Position numbers and translations under genes: made by a program. A DNA stretch of 64,000 bases, taken from contig JASJZC010000005.1 of assembly GCA_037178855.1 (NCBI GenBank), forward strand, positions 8,246,001 to 8,310,000, written 5' to 3'. Positions 25,008 through 37,400 of this stretch are shown here, one piece after another; within the stretch, counting starts at the first letter, position 1, and every line of letters begins with the position of its first letter. This DNA comes from Oscheius sp. JU75 (Eukaryota; Nematoda; Chromadorea; Rhabditida; Rhabditidae). The notes below the pieces were generated by a model. The model was not told the origin of the DNA and did no database searches. It was given only the letters and a program-made list of their open reading frames with translations.

Positions 25008-26145
25008 CTACTGGTTCACAGCTCCCACAGAGATTTCTGGTTTCGGCGTCTTCGTTATAGCTCTCATTATAGCCTTCCAAATAACTCGTTTGTACGGTCT
25101 GTAGGTGAGATGATAAACCAATATGCAGATGATGCAATCAATGGGAACGTACAAAAGAGCATAAGCGAGAATATCTGCACGCCAGCTTCTAGTGATCACA
25201 AGAGACAGTATTGGACCGATGGAAAACACCACCAGTGAAGTGAAAACTGTTGTCATGCTTATAAGAGCTGTCATGACTTCCGAATGTTGTCTTTTCGTAT
25301 GCTCCGAGAAATGCCGAGTGTTTCTATTAAGTATTTGGTAAATCGTTATGCACGAGTAGAAGACAACAGTCAGCCCATAAATGGCAACCAACGCTACTGT
25401 TGCTGTGAAAAAATAAGTCGCTGGATTGCTCGATCCATATATAACGCAACTCACATCCATGTTGAAAATATCCGGATGAACTACACGGTATTCTTCAAAC
25501 ATCAGCAGCTTCACACTATACATGTCGGTATTTAGACACAAATCAATAAAAGGAATTGAAAATAGGGCCATAAAAGGATAGGTGACGCCGTAGAATACAC
25601 AGCGTACCCAGAGCTTATTTAGAATATGACCACGTGGTAGTAAAATATTCATTCTGTAAAAGAATAGCACCATGATACTGGAACCGTTTCCTAAAAATTT
25701 TCATTCAAAATAACACAAATTCGGTCTTACCAAAGAATATGCAAAAACTGATTTTAATTTGTACATTTTGTGGTATTCCCAAAATTGTCAGTACACCTGT
25801 TCCATGGTACGCGAGATATGGCAAGAGAAAGGTGGGCGTTGCGAACCATGTAAAATAAGTACAACTTAGGGCTAAACTGCAGTTAAAATGGTTTAAAACA
25901 GGTGTAATAGAACTAACACGACTCCATGGAGAAGTATCAAATTTTTGAAAGTTTTCGAAAGATGCCTGGGAGCATGATACATTTGCATGTATAATCCAAA
26001 CAGCAGCATTAACAGAACCGTTATACCAACCGCCTGAAAAGTGAGTTCTGCGTACATCTTTTATGCCTACGTTCTTTAGAGATCGAGAAGAAAAAAGCTC
26101 TATCTGAGTGTCGTAATACGGGTTCGTGTAGTTCACAAGCGCCAT
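25008..26145 (-). CDS. srh-family seven-transmembrane chemoreceptor (4 exons, 339 aa)
   Basis: Exons are 26071-26145, 25918-26033, 25731-25876 and 25008-25690, 1020 nt in frame. Features of the Srh family are visible: an asparagine-rich extracellular start (VNYTNPYYD), TM1 (AVGITVLLMLLFGLYMQMY), a short loop with KTFKNLILLH, TM2-TM3 with TPTFLLPYLAYHGTGVLT and the LGIPQNVQ motif, then an FYRMNILLPRGH loop. A long last exon carries TM4-TM7. The third intracellular loop ends in SEHTKRQHSEV and the tail has YRPYKRVIW. Length matches the family. The protein is presumably an olfactory GPCR of amphid neurons. Two more or less decayed relatives and one intact one lie at 30.7-34.2 kb. Confidence 0.88.
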
Positions 26146-26265
26146 CACAATCGAAAAGCCTAAAGAATGATAAATCTTTCAGATGAAAATATTGCAGCTG
26201 TATGTTATTCACCTGTCTACATATAACGAGACCGCTGTGAGTTTGGTTTATGCAAATATTTCAAG

Positions 26266-28162
26266 CTAAGAAGTTTTTAGAGAAAGGTTTATTGTACTGT
26301 TGCTTACAAATATCACAGTTCCCTGACCGGCCTTGCCATCTCCTTGTTTTCCTGAAAGCCGTATGATCACGTCATTGCTGTGCAAAACGTTACAATTTTC
26401 AGAAATCGTTGTTTACCCGCATATGCTAACCATCTGAAAAAGAAGAACGAGAAGATCACTGAACAGCCAACAGCAGCCACTAAAATAACAGTTTAGAAAC
26501 TTTAACTACTCTTACTGTATAAAAGCGGTGGCTTGCTTATCAAAAAACCGATAGCTGCCAAAATGACAAGGAGATAAGAGATTAAAGAAAGAGTCTGAAC
26601 AATTTAAGAGTGTACCTTGCATCTTACTCTTCTGTGAAAAAAAGTTCCAATAAAGGCTCCGAGTGGTACGAACAGTATGACGACCGGAACAGATACTTTA
26701 ACATAATTCCAGGTTTCTACATAAACTTCAGCTTCCCAGATGACTCGATAGTATACAGCAACAAGACTTACAAAAGCTAAAAGCTGGTTTCAATGGTTTG
26801 AAAACAGAGTCTGTGCCTAGAAGAACAATTCCTGTAGCAGTTGTGACTCTCTTACTGACCCGGAAGAACAGAGTCATTACCGTAAACAAAACAAATTCTG
26901 CTCCAGTTCCTGCCAAAGACATAACTACTCCACCAAGAAGACCTGTGAAAAAGAGTAAAGGACCACCAATTCTTCCAATATCTGCTCGCAGTCGGACTCT
27001 TCTTGAATCTCCTCGGTACAGAGTGTACAGCCCGATAGCAAAGGCTAGCCAGGCCGTTAAAATGATTGTTTCTTTGAGGGAAGTATCGGATTTGAGTTGG
27101 TATTCCAGGGGGAATGGAATGTCGAAGTTGAGAACTGTGATGGAGCCAGTAATGAAGCCAACAGTGGTACCAATGAATGATATAAGCAAAGCTGTGTTGT
27201 CGATGTGAAGTTTTTTGTAGAAGATGGAGAACACTGTGCATGAGAGGCCTGAAAGAGGTACTATAAATATTGCTGGGAGAATTTTGAAGCATCTCGATGT
27301 GCCCTTTTCATTCCAAGTCTTGTCGCCTTTCACCAGCAAAAGGCTGTTGCAAAATTCACTTTAACCATAACACTTTAAGCAAAGTCGTCTTCAATCATAC
27401 TTCAAGTTTGGGTAATTAAACCGTCAATAATGCCCGCCCTTTAATAATAGCTGGGTGTCGTTACCAATACAATACGGCAGTGATCAACAAGTATTGAAGC
27501 TTTTGAAACGCGAAGCCTTGAGCAGAACTTCTTCCCTTTTATGTCGTTCCAAATGATTTAATTTTGAGCTCTCTACTCTTGAACTTCCTTTTCCATTTGT
27601 TCCGCACAGGCCCCGCGAAAGCAGGAACTGTTCCCGCCATCAACGTTGTAATTGACCGCGCAACTAACCGAAAAAAAACTCACATAATGCTTGAATAATC
27701 AGGACAAAGTCGCTGGCCATAACAGAATCCGTTCCAAAGATTAGGGTCATTCCAAGAAAAAGAAAACTGCCTCCACCTTCATTCAGGAGACCTATCGCGA
27801 TACCGACAGCGATCATAAATATGGCCAAGGGCCAATATTCAGAATATAGATACAACCAATCGTATCTGTAGGCAGTGATGAGCCATATTATCTCCAAAAC
27901 TTTTTTAGATGGCTGTCCGAAAAAATACCTCGACTATGACAAATGGAATGCCCACGGCTGCGGTTTTCCTGTGTTTATGTAACAGCTGCTGAACGTGATC
28001 CTTGACTTCCTCTTGATCGTCATGCACTTGACCTGTAATAGAAATTTGACCATTAGGAACGGGAGTAATCACCCTCGCAAAAGAACTTCTTGACAAAAGA
28101 GGCGCCTTTCGACGGCATGCTGCGTTGTGATTAGTTGTCAGAGACGAAATGGGAGACAACAT
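26266..28162 (-). CDS. TauE/SafE-like (TSUP) multi-pass membrane transporter
   Basis: Supported exons: 27929-28162, 27684-27891, then 26827-27343, 26628-26783, 26516-26594, 26417-26479 and 26266-26351; the last five join in phase. The link between 27684 and 27343 is unresolved and needs a small extra exon; one near 27450-27503 would fit. A soluble N-terminus (about 75 aa) precedes two inverted halves. Each half carries a glycine-rich first helix as in TSUP proteins: AIGLLNEGGGSFLFLGMTL and TGLLGGVVMSLAGTGAEFVL. The later parts AFVSLVAVYYR and ILFVPLGAFIGTFF fit the second half. Family members move sulfite, sulfonates or other organic anions; the worm substrate is not known. The intron at 26784-26826 (43 nt) was placed by frame and domain continuity. 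The start at 28162 is the first ATG; no alternative was tested. Confidence 0.7.
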
Positions 28163-28561
28163 GTCGCCACTACTTGAGAGTGAGTGATCGATTGGAAGCG
28201 GGACAGAAGTGTTTGTTGGTAGACTTGCTGATGGATCTGTCTGTTAATATAAGTTCCCTAAACATACATCAGGTATAAACTTTCAAGAATACAAAACTTT
28301 TTGTCTACACTGAAACGGAACGAACATGATTTTATTCTGTTCTACTAATTTAATTTGGATCTTCCAGAGCTGTTGTTAATTCTTACAATAATTGAAATGA
28401 ACTAAACTTCGTCCCTCTTCTTTTCACACACTCAATTTCTTCGAGAACATAAGTCATTCTACCTTTATAAGCACAATCTCTTATAATCTCTGATAAAATG
28501 TTTCACCCTTCTCATTCTGCCCCGCACGGCAGCTGCAAGCGGGTAGACAGCAAAAGACACT
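28163..28561. promoter_or_regulatory. Shared upstream region of transporter and srbc-like gene
   Basis: About 400 bp between divergent starts at 28162 (minus) and 28562 (plus). It is AT-rich and no specific motif can be named. Confidence 0.35.
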
Positions 28562-30568
28562 ATGACTACAAATACTATTTGCTTAATAGTTGATATTTTC
28601 TTGCTAGTTGTATGCATTCTTCAAATTTTGGCCAATTTACTGGTACTGGTTGTGTGGTTAATTAATAGGAAGCTCAGGTACGCTGTCTTAGTTTCTCCAA
28701 CATCCTTTTCTTCAGGACAAATGACAATTTAATACTTCTAGTCTCTTTAGCATTTATCGACTTTGTATATGCTGTCCTACAGTACCCCTATTTGGTAATT
28801 CTCATTGTTGGATGGAAGCCAGACGGTGAGACTTTCGACCCCTGTACTCTTTCTACAGCACAAGTGATCAAATTAGCTCCATTTCTCAGAAACTTAAACG
28901 AGAAATGTTCATAGAATGCGACAACTGAGAAAAAGGATATATATATATATATATATATATACATTAGTAGAATATCTGGTTACGGATTTAACTGTGCCGC
29001 ACATTACGTTGACGTGGTATACTCATGCACAAAGTTCTGTAGTTTCCATGTTCTTTTTGAAGTTTATGCCGACGAACCTAAATGCTTGTTCGAAACTATG
29101 TTCTCATCCGGTACTCTTTGCTTTGAGCATGTTCCTAAATGCTATTTTGTATCAATCTTTTAAGAGTGCTTGAGACAGTATTAAGTTTTTACAAGGGCAT
29201 AGGGCTATTTGCTTTCTATATTTTTATATTCCTATGTTAATGTTGACCACTCGTCAGGAAAACATCACACGTTTCGTTTGAATATGGAAGACCACAACAT
29301 GTATCTTGTGAACAACATTACTGTAAACACCTATAATAATATGTACTAGCTTGGAATATTCTCTTATTGTCACGTAGATAATTAGGTTCCTGATCGCTAC
29401 AGAAAACCGAAGTGGTCGTAAAAGTCGCGGAGCATTAGTCGCGATTGAGTTATGTGCTGCAGGTAAACTTTACTAGTGCAAGATAGGCACGTGAATGACA
29501 AAAAGAATGAGTCAGCTATATTTACGAGAACAAAGGCTATGTTTTCAGGCCAGATATTTGACTACAACCCATGGATAATCGTTCCTTTGGTCGGACCGTC
29601 GGCGTCTTTGATGAAAAGTGGATGCACGGTGACAACAGCAATTGCATTGGATAGAATTTTGGCATTCTACTTTCCTGTTCAGTACTATCAGTTGTCGAAA
29701 AGGAGGTGAGAATAGACGGAAAGACAAGACGGGAAGATAGAATTGCGCTTTTTCCATTTCTTATTGTCGGGTTATTAACAGCTGTTTTTTGATGGAGCAC
29801 AGCCGCTTTCTTTTTTGCCATCTGTATGGCTTCCATCGACTGGGTGGTTCTCCAATTGACAGTTACAATCGCTCCAAATCCTGGCTGCAGTTCTTTCGGC
29901 TGCTTCACAAACCCGGTATAGTTGAATTGATGTTAAAGAATTTTAAAATCAGGAGTTCCGTGCCTACTGGGGTCTGTCCAACATGTTAATGAACTTTGCC
30001 TCTTGTGCTTTGACAGTTCTCATCATCTATCACCTCTACAATCGTCCAGGAATAACGAGAGATATTGAGAAGGTCAATAGAGCCAAAATTGACAAAAGTG
30101 TGAGTCTTTGGCCGCGAGATTAAATTGATTCTGAATAATTGCAGGCTAACCGGGTTGCCATTTATATCCTGCTTGTTTCTGCTCTTATTGGAGTGGTTCC
30201 TGGTTGCCTCAACGGCATCGGGATTTTTATAACTATTCCGGTAACTTTATAAAACCGAACAACATGTCTTTCAGCTTCTCGAAGAAATATCCTTTTTCGT
30301 CGGAACAAGTGCAACCCTCTCCGGTCTTTCGCATGCTTTCATCTTCGCCATGGCTCATCGAGAATTCCAGCGCGCAATCTTGAAACTGTTCGGGTGTCAG
30401 AAGAAGACAGGAATGATCATGCCAGCAGCCAGTTTTTTGAATCCCAATGTACAGGTAAACCCTTCGACGTATCCGATGAAACAAAAAGGGTTTCAGTCGT
30501 CTTCGACCGGGAGGCCGAGCTCAAGACATACAAACGTCTACAACATCGAGATGAGACGACACATGTGA
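28562..30568 (+). CDS. srbc-like seven-transmembrane chemoreceptor (8 exons, 331 aa)
   Basis: Exons are 28562-28677, 28716-28825, 29549-29705, 29798-29915, 29953-30099, 30145-30240, 30275-30454 and 30497-30568; total 996 nt. TM1 and TM2 are clear (FLLVVCILQILANLLVLVVW, then NLILLVSLAFIDFVYAVL). TM3 ends in the AIALDRILAFYFPVQYY motif, which resembles the R-x-x-A-x-YFP motif of Srbc and related receptors. Next come GCSSFGCFTNPEFRAYWG, a tail of loop three with ANRVAIYIL, and TM7 (GTSATLSGLSHAFIFAMAH). Presumed sensory GPCR. The second intron is 723 nt and contains an AT repeat. The last intron (30455-30496) is 42 nt and stop-free, so its retention would keep the frame. The acceptor at 29797 (GATGGAG) is weak and was set by frame. 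The subfamily is less certain than the GPCR call. Confidence 0.82.
28937..28961. repeat. AT dinucleotide microsatellite in an intron
   Basis: About twelve uninterrupted AT units inside intron 2 of the srbc-like gene. Confidence 0.9.
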
Positions 30569-30659
30569 TTACAGATAAAGGTGCAGAAAAAGACATCTGC
30601 ATAAAGATGGTGTACTAGCAATGTTAATTCTATTCTCGATGTGTCCTCAAGGGAACACG

Positions 30660-31410
30660 ATTTGTCTCACATTGGACAGTTGATAAGGGTTGACCGCTGT
30701 TGTTCCATCCGACTGTGACGAAGAAGCTAATGCACTCAAAGCAGCACTTTTAGCAGCAATTAGCGGCGGAAGCTTGCCTAAAAAAATATAACATTAGAAG
30801 TTCTGTTGATACTTGCCACAGGTTACAAACTGGATAACGGCACGTATGTAGGTTCTGTACAGATCTTATGTCGTTGCATTACCTGGCATGTCCACATTCG
30901 AAATACAAAATGTCAACATCCCAACGACAGGAAAGATAAAAGGTCTGTAGTGAACGCTTGTCTATAAAACAAGGTCCCAAACAGTGTAAATTATGTAGGA
31001 TTCTATTGCTTCTGGAAATGCCTCGTGCTGATCCGTACCATCTTGGCGCGCGCTTAAAATGACCTACTCGCCACGGCGACCTGTTTGTAACATTTGTAAC
31101 ATGCCTCTGACTTTTGAAGTAAGGAAAATAACAAAGGATGTGATAGAATTAGAGAACGGACGGCGGCAAATATGACAATCCAATGCTTGATCCATAAAAA
31201 TACCTGGAATTAGAACGATTGTCTTGTGTCGGTAGCGGAAGAGCAGAAAAGTGTTGTAGCCGACATCTGAGCAAGAGATATCAAAACAATTCGAAGTCAT
31301 AAAATCTACTAACACGGCTGGATAGCTGCCAAATATTTCATTGGCATTCCAAAAGTTGTGAGAAAGCCGACTGTGAGCTAAGCCGTAAATGTAGAAAACC
31401 GCTTGTGACA
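30660..31410 (-). pseudogene. Decayed srh chemoreceptor copy
   Basis: This is homologous exon by exon to the intact srh gene at 31.7-33.1 kb, but broken. Remains, in transcript order: a TM3 piece near 31310-31405 (GFLTTFGMPMKYLAAIQ) with an internal deletion; the exon near 31070-31280 (GYNTFLLFRYRHKTIVLI), whose frame shifts before LILSHP; no trace of the next exon (TM5, MHRALVRS equivalent); a short exon near 30890-30975 (VVGMLTFCISNVDMP); a shortened TM7 piece near 30817-30850; and the tail exon ending at 30777. The donor before the tail exon is GC (GCAAGT) where the intact gene has GT. A frameshift plus missing exons make function very unlikely. Confidence 0.8.
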
Positions 31411-31674
31411 GATCTTAATAAGCTTCAAGAAGCAGGTACATTTTGTGGCTTACAAAGTACGATTAAGAAACTACGAACAGCTGACTCTGAAGGTGAGATT
31501 GGTACGAGCAGGTGCACGGGTAAGCTGCAAGCAAACTTTAACTCTTCTCGGCAGGAACCGCTGTTTCAAACTTTATTTATTCGAGAATGCTTCTAGACAA
31601 CATATTAATGAAAAAGAAACTGGAGGAAAGTTAATAGAAACTAAGTATATTACTAATGAGCTATAGAAAAAAAC

Positions 31675-33118
31675 TCAGTTGACAGGTGCTGCCCGAATAG
31701 TTGCAGATACTCCACCACCCTGTGACGAGGAAGCCATCACACTGACTGCAGCGCTATTTATTGAAATTGCTCTTGGAAATTTGCCTGAAAGTTTTTTCTC
31801 AGAGGTTTTTATGGAGCTTACCACAAGTTACAAAACGCGCAATTGCATGTACGTAGGTTTTTTGTGTGACAATCATTGTGAAAACACCGGCCGGATGGGA
31901 GAAAAATAGTGTTGATACAAATATGTGAGAGGCACCTTCAAAAAAGTGACAGAAATTTTAATTATCCACCTGGCATGTCCACATTGAAAAGACAGAAAGT
32001 CAACATTCCTGCGACGGGAAAAGTAAACAGCCCATAATGTACAGCGCTCTGTCGAAAACAGTTTAGCTCTAGTAAATTAAGGAGGTTACCTGCATGAGTA
32101 GAGATCTCACCAAAGCCCGATGCATGTTGAGAGTTGCTCTAGAAACGACCATCTTCCCAAGCACAAATGTCAGTCGATAGGTAAGAAAACCGGAATAGCC
32201 GAGAAGAAGAGTGATCATGAAGAGATAGTATAAGAAAAAGAGCTTTTGAAGGAAACTCGTATCCAATGAAAACATCAAAGCATTATCTGTCCAGAAACCA
32301 GGAACACGGTCACAGGCATACTGTAAGTTCTGGAAATCGCATTGTATGAGAATTCTGCCTAGTTTTCTTTAAAAGTTGTTAATCTAGCGTGACTGGAAGT
32401 GAGATAAATAGAACCAAAGACGTTTGCTTTTATACAGAATGAATAATCACAACGTATGAGAAATAGCAGCTTCCATCAGATGCCTTATCAGACTTCGAAA
32501 CTACAAGTTAAGAGACTAACCTCACAAGCTGCCATTTTGACAGCTGTAGCGTTCTGAAGTGAGAAGAAGAGCATATTCACAGGATGCGGTAAAATAAGTG
32601 AGCTCGTAGTTGCAAATATGAGTATTGCATATTTGACTTTCATTGGAACGCTATCTATTGGTATGATTGTTTCGTGTCTATAGCGGAAGAGCAGAAAAGT
32701 ACTGTATCCGAGATCTAAAAGAACAGTTGGCACCATTTTGAAGCTTTACGACTTACTAACAATTATGGACAATTGTATAGCTGCCAAATACTTTGTTGGA
32801 ATTCCCAGAGTTGCGAGAAAACCGATTCCATGGACACCACTAAGGGGAAAGTCAAAAACGAGGCCACTTCCAAAGATGTAAAACATACCGCTAGATATGG
32901 ATCTAAATATGCTTAACTGCTCAGGATAAGTCGACACCCTACAGTGTGAGATTAAACGTCATGGTCCATTTATACGTGTTTGACATGCCAGCAAACTTAA
33001 TTTTGAACAGACAAATCATTCCAGTGAGGTAGCTGACGATAGTGCTTACGCTCAGTACACAGAGAATTGCCAGATACCAATTGGGCCGTGGATCATATAC
33101 TGTGAGGAATTCAAACAT
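31675..33118 (-). CDS. srh-family seven-transmembrane chemoreceptor (7 exons, 352 aa)
   Basis: Exons are 32943-33118, 32757-32902, 32521-32714, 32090-32329, 31970-32048, 31822-31935 and 31675-31784, summing to 1059 nt with phases consistent at every junction. TM1 is LAILCVLSVSTIVSYLTGMI, followed by NTYKWTMTFNLTLLS. TM2/3 has FDFPLSGVHGIGFLATLGIP, the Srh-type glycine/LGxP block. Then come GYSTFLLFRYRHETI, a loop-two CDRVPGFWTDN, TM5 and a third loop with SRATLNMHRALV, then PVAGMLTFCLFNVDMPGAS, TM7 and a Ser-rich tail. Presumed sensory GPCR. It is flanked on both sides by decayed copies of itself, so this is the surviving member of a local tandem array. The start ATG at 33118 follows no obvious trans-splice site. 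Confidence 0.88.
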
Positions 33119-33660
33119 GCCGAGCACGAAACTTGAAGGTCATCTGGGGCAGGTGGTCACAATAGACAGGCGAATCAGTAGCTGAGTAATGTTCTGTAAG
33201 AGAACTCTAGATGAAGCAGGTGAAACTCATAATCGCGACTAGTACTTTCATGAGTTTTGATCTGAACTTTCACATAGTTTACGCTAGTGACCAGGAGGAA
33301 CTGAGAAAAGAGCCAATGAAGTCAGCGTATCTATCCTGTTTATTCTGTTCTTTTCCCAGCCATTAAAAAAATTTATTGCTGAGAAATCGAGGCAGCTCTA
33401 TTCCTTTAGATATTGACGGTTACTACCCGATTTTCTGTACTGTGACGGAGTTGTTGCTGCTTCTTAAAACATTACTGCTGTGAAGAAAAAAGATTAATAC
33501 AAGTCGCGATTCGAACTACAGCAAATCTATAAGACTTTTGTGGTCAAAACATTGTTAAAGCTCCACTGAAATTGGAAAATAGCAGTATCGATGTCATTAA
33601 GTGAGATGTGCCTGGGAAAAAAACAACCTAGACATAATTTGACGAAACTCTCCTTGCAAT
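33119..33660. other. Intergenic between srh copies
   Basis: About 540 bp, AT-rich, with no recognisable exon. It may contain the promoter of the intact srh gene. Confidence 0.45.
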
Positions 33661-34217
33661 TCAACATTCTACATACGAAAACGTTAAAATCCTAATGACT
33701 AAAACAGCGATCAGTCCGTAATGAACTGAAGTCTGGAAAAATCCCCTTGTTTGCTCATTCGGAATAGCATTAGAGATGACCAAAGTTCGATGCATATTGA
33801 GAGAAGTTCTCGAAGCGACCATCTTTCCAAGAGCAACAGTTAATTGATAGATGTAGATAAGTATCCAGATCGTGCAAATATCGACCATTAGCAGATAGTA
33901 GTAGTAGAATAGTTTTTGGCTGATACCATAGCCCGATGATAACATTAGATTGCGATCTGTCCAGAAGTCGGGAACCCGATCACAAGCATACTTCTGAAAA
34001 TGTTATAACCAAATTCAGAAGCGCAGTTAACCTCGCATGCAGTTATTTGACAGCAGTAGCGTTTTGAAGTGAGAAGAGTAAAATGTTGTCTGGATATGGG
34101 AAAATTAATGAACTGGTTGTGGCAAACACGGCAGCTGCACAGGTGACCAACCAGAGATAATCTATTCGAACTACTGTCTCGTGTCTGTAGAGGAATAGCA
34201 GAAAAGTACTGTAGCCG
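33661..34217 (-). pseudogene. Truncated srh chemoreceptor copy
   Basis: Only the middle exons remain. Exon 34032-34217 encodes GYSTFLLFLYRHETVV through FSLQNATAVK. It then hits a stop because one base is missing relative to the intact copy, which reads AVKMAACE there. The next exon, from 33993, encodes KYACDRVPDFWTDRN through SRTSLNMHRTLV. There the following donor has been lost, so the frame runs through old intron sequence into VHYGLIAVLV and stops at about 33661. No first or second exon and no tail exon was found; the sequence upstream of 34217 is unrelated. Confidence 0.78.
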
Positions 34218-34492
34218 CTATTTGTATAAATTTTGAGTTCAAATTCGTTTAGAATTGTAAAGCTTATTAACGATTTACCTCGATACGAATGGTTCATCTC
34301 CGAGACCCTAGCTGTTCATCTTCAGCTGTCCGTTTGTTGTTCTGGCAGTCTATATGTCCCTCCCCTCCTCCCGCCTCTCCAGCCAGCGGCCGATGCTCTG
34401 GTCTCTCTCGCGCTCTATTACTCCCGGCTGTTCAGTCTAGGAAGAACATGATAGGTATTTCCGAACCGAAGACCGAAGTCTAGCCTATAAGC

Positions 34493-37400
34493 ATGGTAGG
34501 AGGCTTGAGAGTCGGCATGCACTTTGCCAGCGTCTTGAAGTTTCTCGAACCCAGGTGAGCTCGTTTCGCATTTTCCTTTACCTCTCTCACAATCTATGCC
34601 GTTCTCCGCTAGTAGAAACTTTGAACAACAGTAATTATGCGCAAAAATTTAACAGTGTTCAAGTCAGTTTTACGGTGAAAGACTTCCCAGATTCAAATTC
34701 CAGGAAACTTGGCTTCTTTTAGTCTATGTCTATATATTCCAGTCTGCAAGTTGCCTGTCACAGCTTTTTTTGCAAGTTTTTATGTTCAAAACGACAAAGG
34801 TTTCCTTTTCAAATAGAAAATTTTTTGTCAAACCTACTAATTGCCAAAGTTAAAGTCGAAGTTGTTTCGTGTATTTTGCATAACTTGTTAGCCACTCGCT
34901 AATCCCGATGCACTTGTCCATTAAAAAAATAAACAATCATGTTGCAGGGTAGACGATGACTTTGTGGATCGTCTTCATTATCTCTACACGTCGACAGCAC
35001 TTTTGATGTTCGCCGTTTTGGTCTCGGCCAAGCAATATGGTTTGTTGCATGTGTCAAAAACACACGCTCTTCTTTCCGTCTCTCTCACACGTACGGGGGA
35101 AAGGGATCCCATCCCATTCTGCCCGAACGAGATGATTTGGAAAAGAAAGAGGGGGGAGAACTCCTAATATGTTTGGGACATGGAGCCCAGAACTTCCGCC
35201 AATCTTTCTTTTAGTGTTTCCGCAATGAGTTTTAGGGGAGAAAGTTCTCTCTTCGCTATTCGCTACCCGTATAGCCAATCGATCACTAATAAGTACTGGC
35301 TCTCCCTCATTGTCCTACAGCCCCATGCTCTCGTAATTTGTAGTGTCCTAATGACCACTTTGATCAGAATCTTTTACACACTTTACGTTAGTGTTAGACT
35401 TCGTTTTCGTCGAGCAGAGATAATCCACACTTCTCTTGTTACACACTATTTCACAACTGCCACATGATCGCCGATAAAATACACGAAATGACCGCTGTCA
35501 ATTGAAATTGGGAGAGGGAGTCTATTATTAATGTAAATGATTAAATACAGTCATATTAGAGTAGCTATCTCTAGGATTTTAGAGGGAAATGGTAGCATAT
35601 TCCTTAAAACTTTTACTGTTTCAGTTGGCCAACCAATGGAGTGCTTTGTCCCTGCCCAATTCACTCGAGCCATGGAACAGTACACAGAAAACTACTGTTG
35701 GGTACAAAACACGTACTGGATTCCTTTCCAGGTGAGTCTCAAAGACTATGTCTGTTTGCTGCTGACTACAGCTGCTTCCGTGTGGCAGCAGCCGATTACC
35801 CGCTGAAACACTTGTCCCCAGTCAAGGATAGCTGTCACCTGTCAAAAGCCAGGATCTCACCTGAACTCTCGTGCAGCTTAGGGAGAAACAGGTGTCCTTT
35901 CTTAGAGAGCTTACAAGGGAAATGATGTCAAATAAATAGGGAAGAGCATTGGGTCATTTTCTTCGCGTTGACCGAGTCTCACCCATACGATCTCGGGTGA
36001 GCCGGCGCCGGATTATTCTTATTTTAGTGGTTTGAAGAAGGTCTCTGGTTCAAATCCCGCTGGTCCAACTTTATCACTTTACAAATAATTTTTCAGGATC
36101 TGATTCCACACCGTTTAGATGCTCGTGAGACGAAATCCATCGGCTATTACCAATGGGTTCCATTTGTTTTGGCCATAGCTGTAAGTTGGCCATATTTTTC
36201 AGGATTCTTCTTTAGGCGCTCATGTTCCATGTACCGTCCTCAGTTTGGAGAATGTTAGCAGCTCAGAGTGGCCTCAACGCAAGTCTTTCTCTCCAAATGG
36301 CCTGCGAGGAGCACAACATCGACCCTCTCGTCAGGAACAAAACAATAGACGTCCTGGCAAGACACATCGATGATGCGATAGCATATCAGCGAGATCATGG
36401 AGCCCGAAAGAAGAACGTCTATATTTTTGCAATTGTACGAATAGGTTGGTTGTTTCTCTCTCAGTGACAAAATGATTACCTCCCTGGGTGACAAAAAGCA
36501 AATTGCCCGGCAATTGACCCAAGGTGATGGCCGTCCGGCCACGGGAAATCAGGGTGGTGAACGGCTACAAAATCTAACATGCTGTTCCACATCGAACAAA
36601 GGCTTTCAGGGAAATTCTATGGCGCCTACGTGTCAACAGTGTACATCTTCATAAAAGTTCTACATCTGTGCAACGTGATCGTCCAGTTTTTGCTATTAAA
36701 TGCTTTCCTGGAGACTCACGACTACCCACTGTTCGGAGCTCATGTCCTCTACGATCTTTTCATGGTTTGCCATCTTACTTGCTTGTTAAAATCTTTTCTG
36801 TAAAAATTCAACGCGTTCACAAGCTGCTGTTCAGATAAGGGTTGGTGAGAACTAATTTTCAGCTGCGCCGCGAACTTCAGCATGAAAAGAACATAAGCCT
36901 CACAAAATTGTTTCAGGGACGAGAATGGAAAGACTCTGGAAAGTTCCCTCGTGTTACCCTGTGCGATTTTGAGATCCGGGTACTTGGAAATGTTCACCGC
37001 CACACTGTCCAATGCGTCCTGGTCATCAACATGTTCACGGAGAAGATCTTCATATTTCTTTGGGTGTGGCTCTCGGTTAGTTGCGATACCTCCTTTTTTG
37101 CAAAGGCGAACTTTAGATATTAGCTGTTGTGACGCTCCTGAATCTACTTTTCTGGATCTGTGCTTTGGCTTCTGCCCAATGTCGGCGAGCGTTTGTCGCG
37201 AAACATCTGAGCATGGAATCGGAACAGATCGAACGTTTCACGGACAGGTTGGTTTTTAAACTACCGCTTTCGGCAGAACAAATAATGAAAAATAATATCC
37301 AACTGAACTCTGGTTGTTCAAGACTGTCTACCTAGGAGGCACAAAACACTTGCTCCTTCATGAAATACGAGCACTTAGCGGCTCAGGCGTAAAATTTATG

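Noticed and set aside
26798-27208. 136-codon plus-strand frame
   Set aside because: It is the antisense shadow of the TauE/SafE-like transporter exon, whose transmembrane pattern is the real signal.
35054-35467. Plus- and minus-strand frames inside innexin introns
   Set aside because: They lie in intron 2 of a phase-perfect innexin model and show no domain of their own.
36020-36069. tRNA gene suggested by a GGTTCAAATCC B box
   Set aside because: The T-stem has two mismatches, no matching 5' acceptor strand exists, and no proper D or anticodon arm can be drawn.
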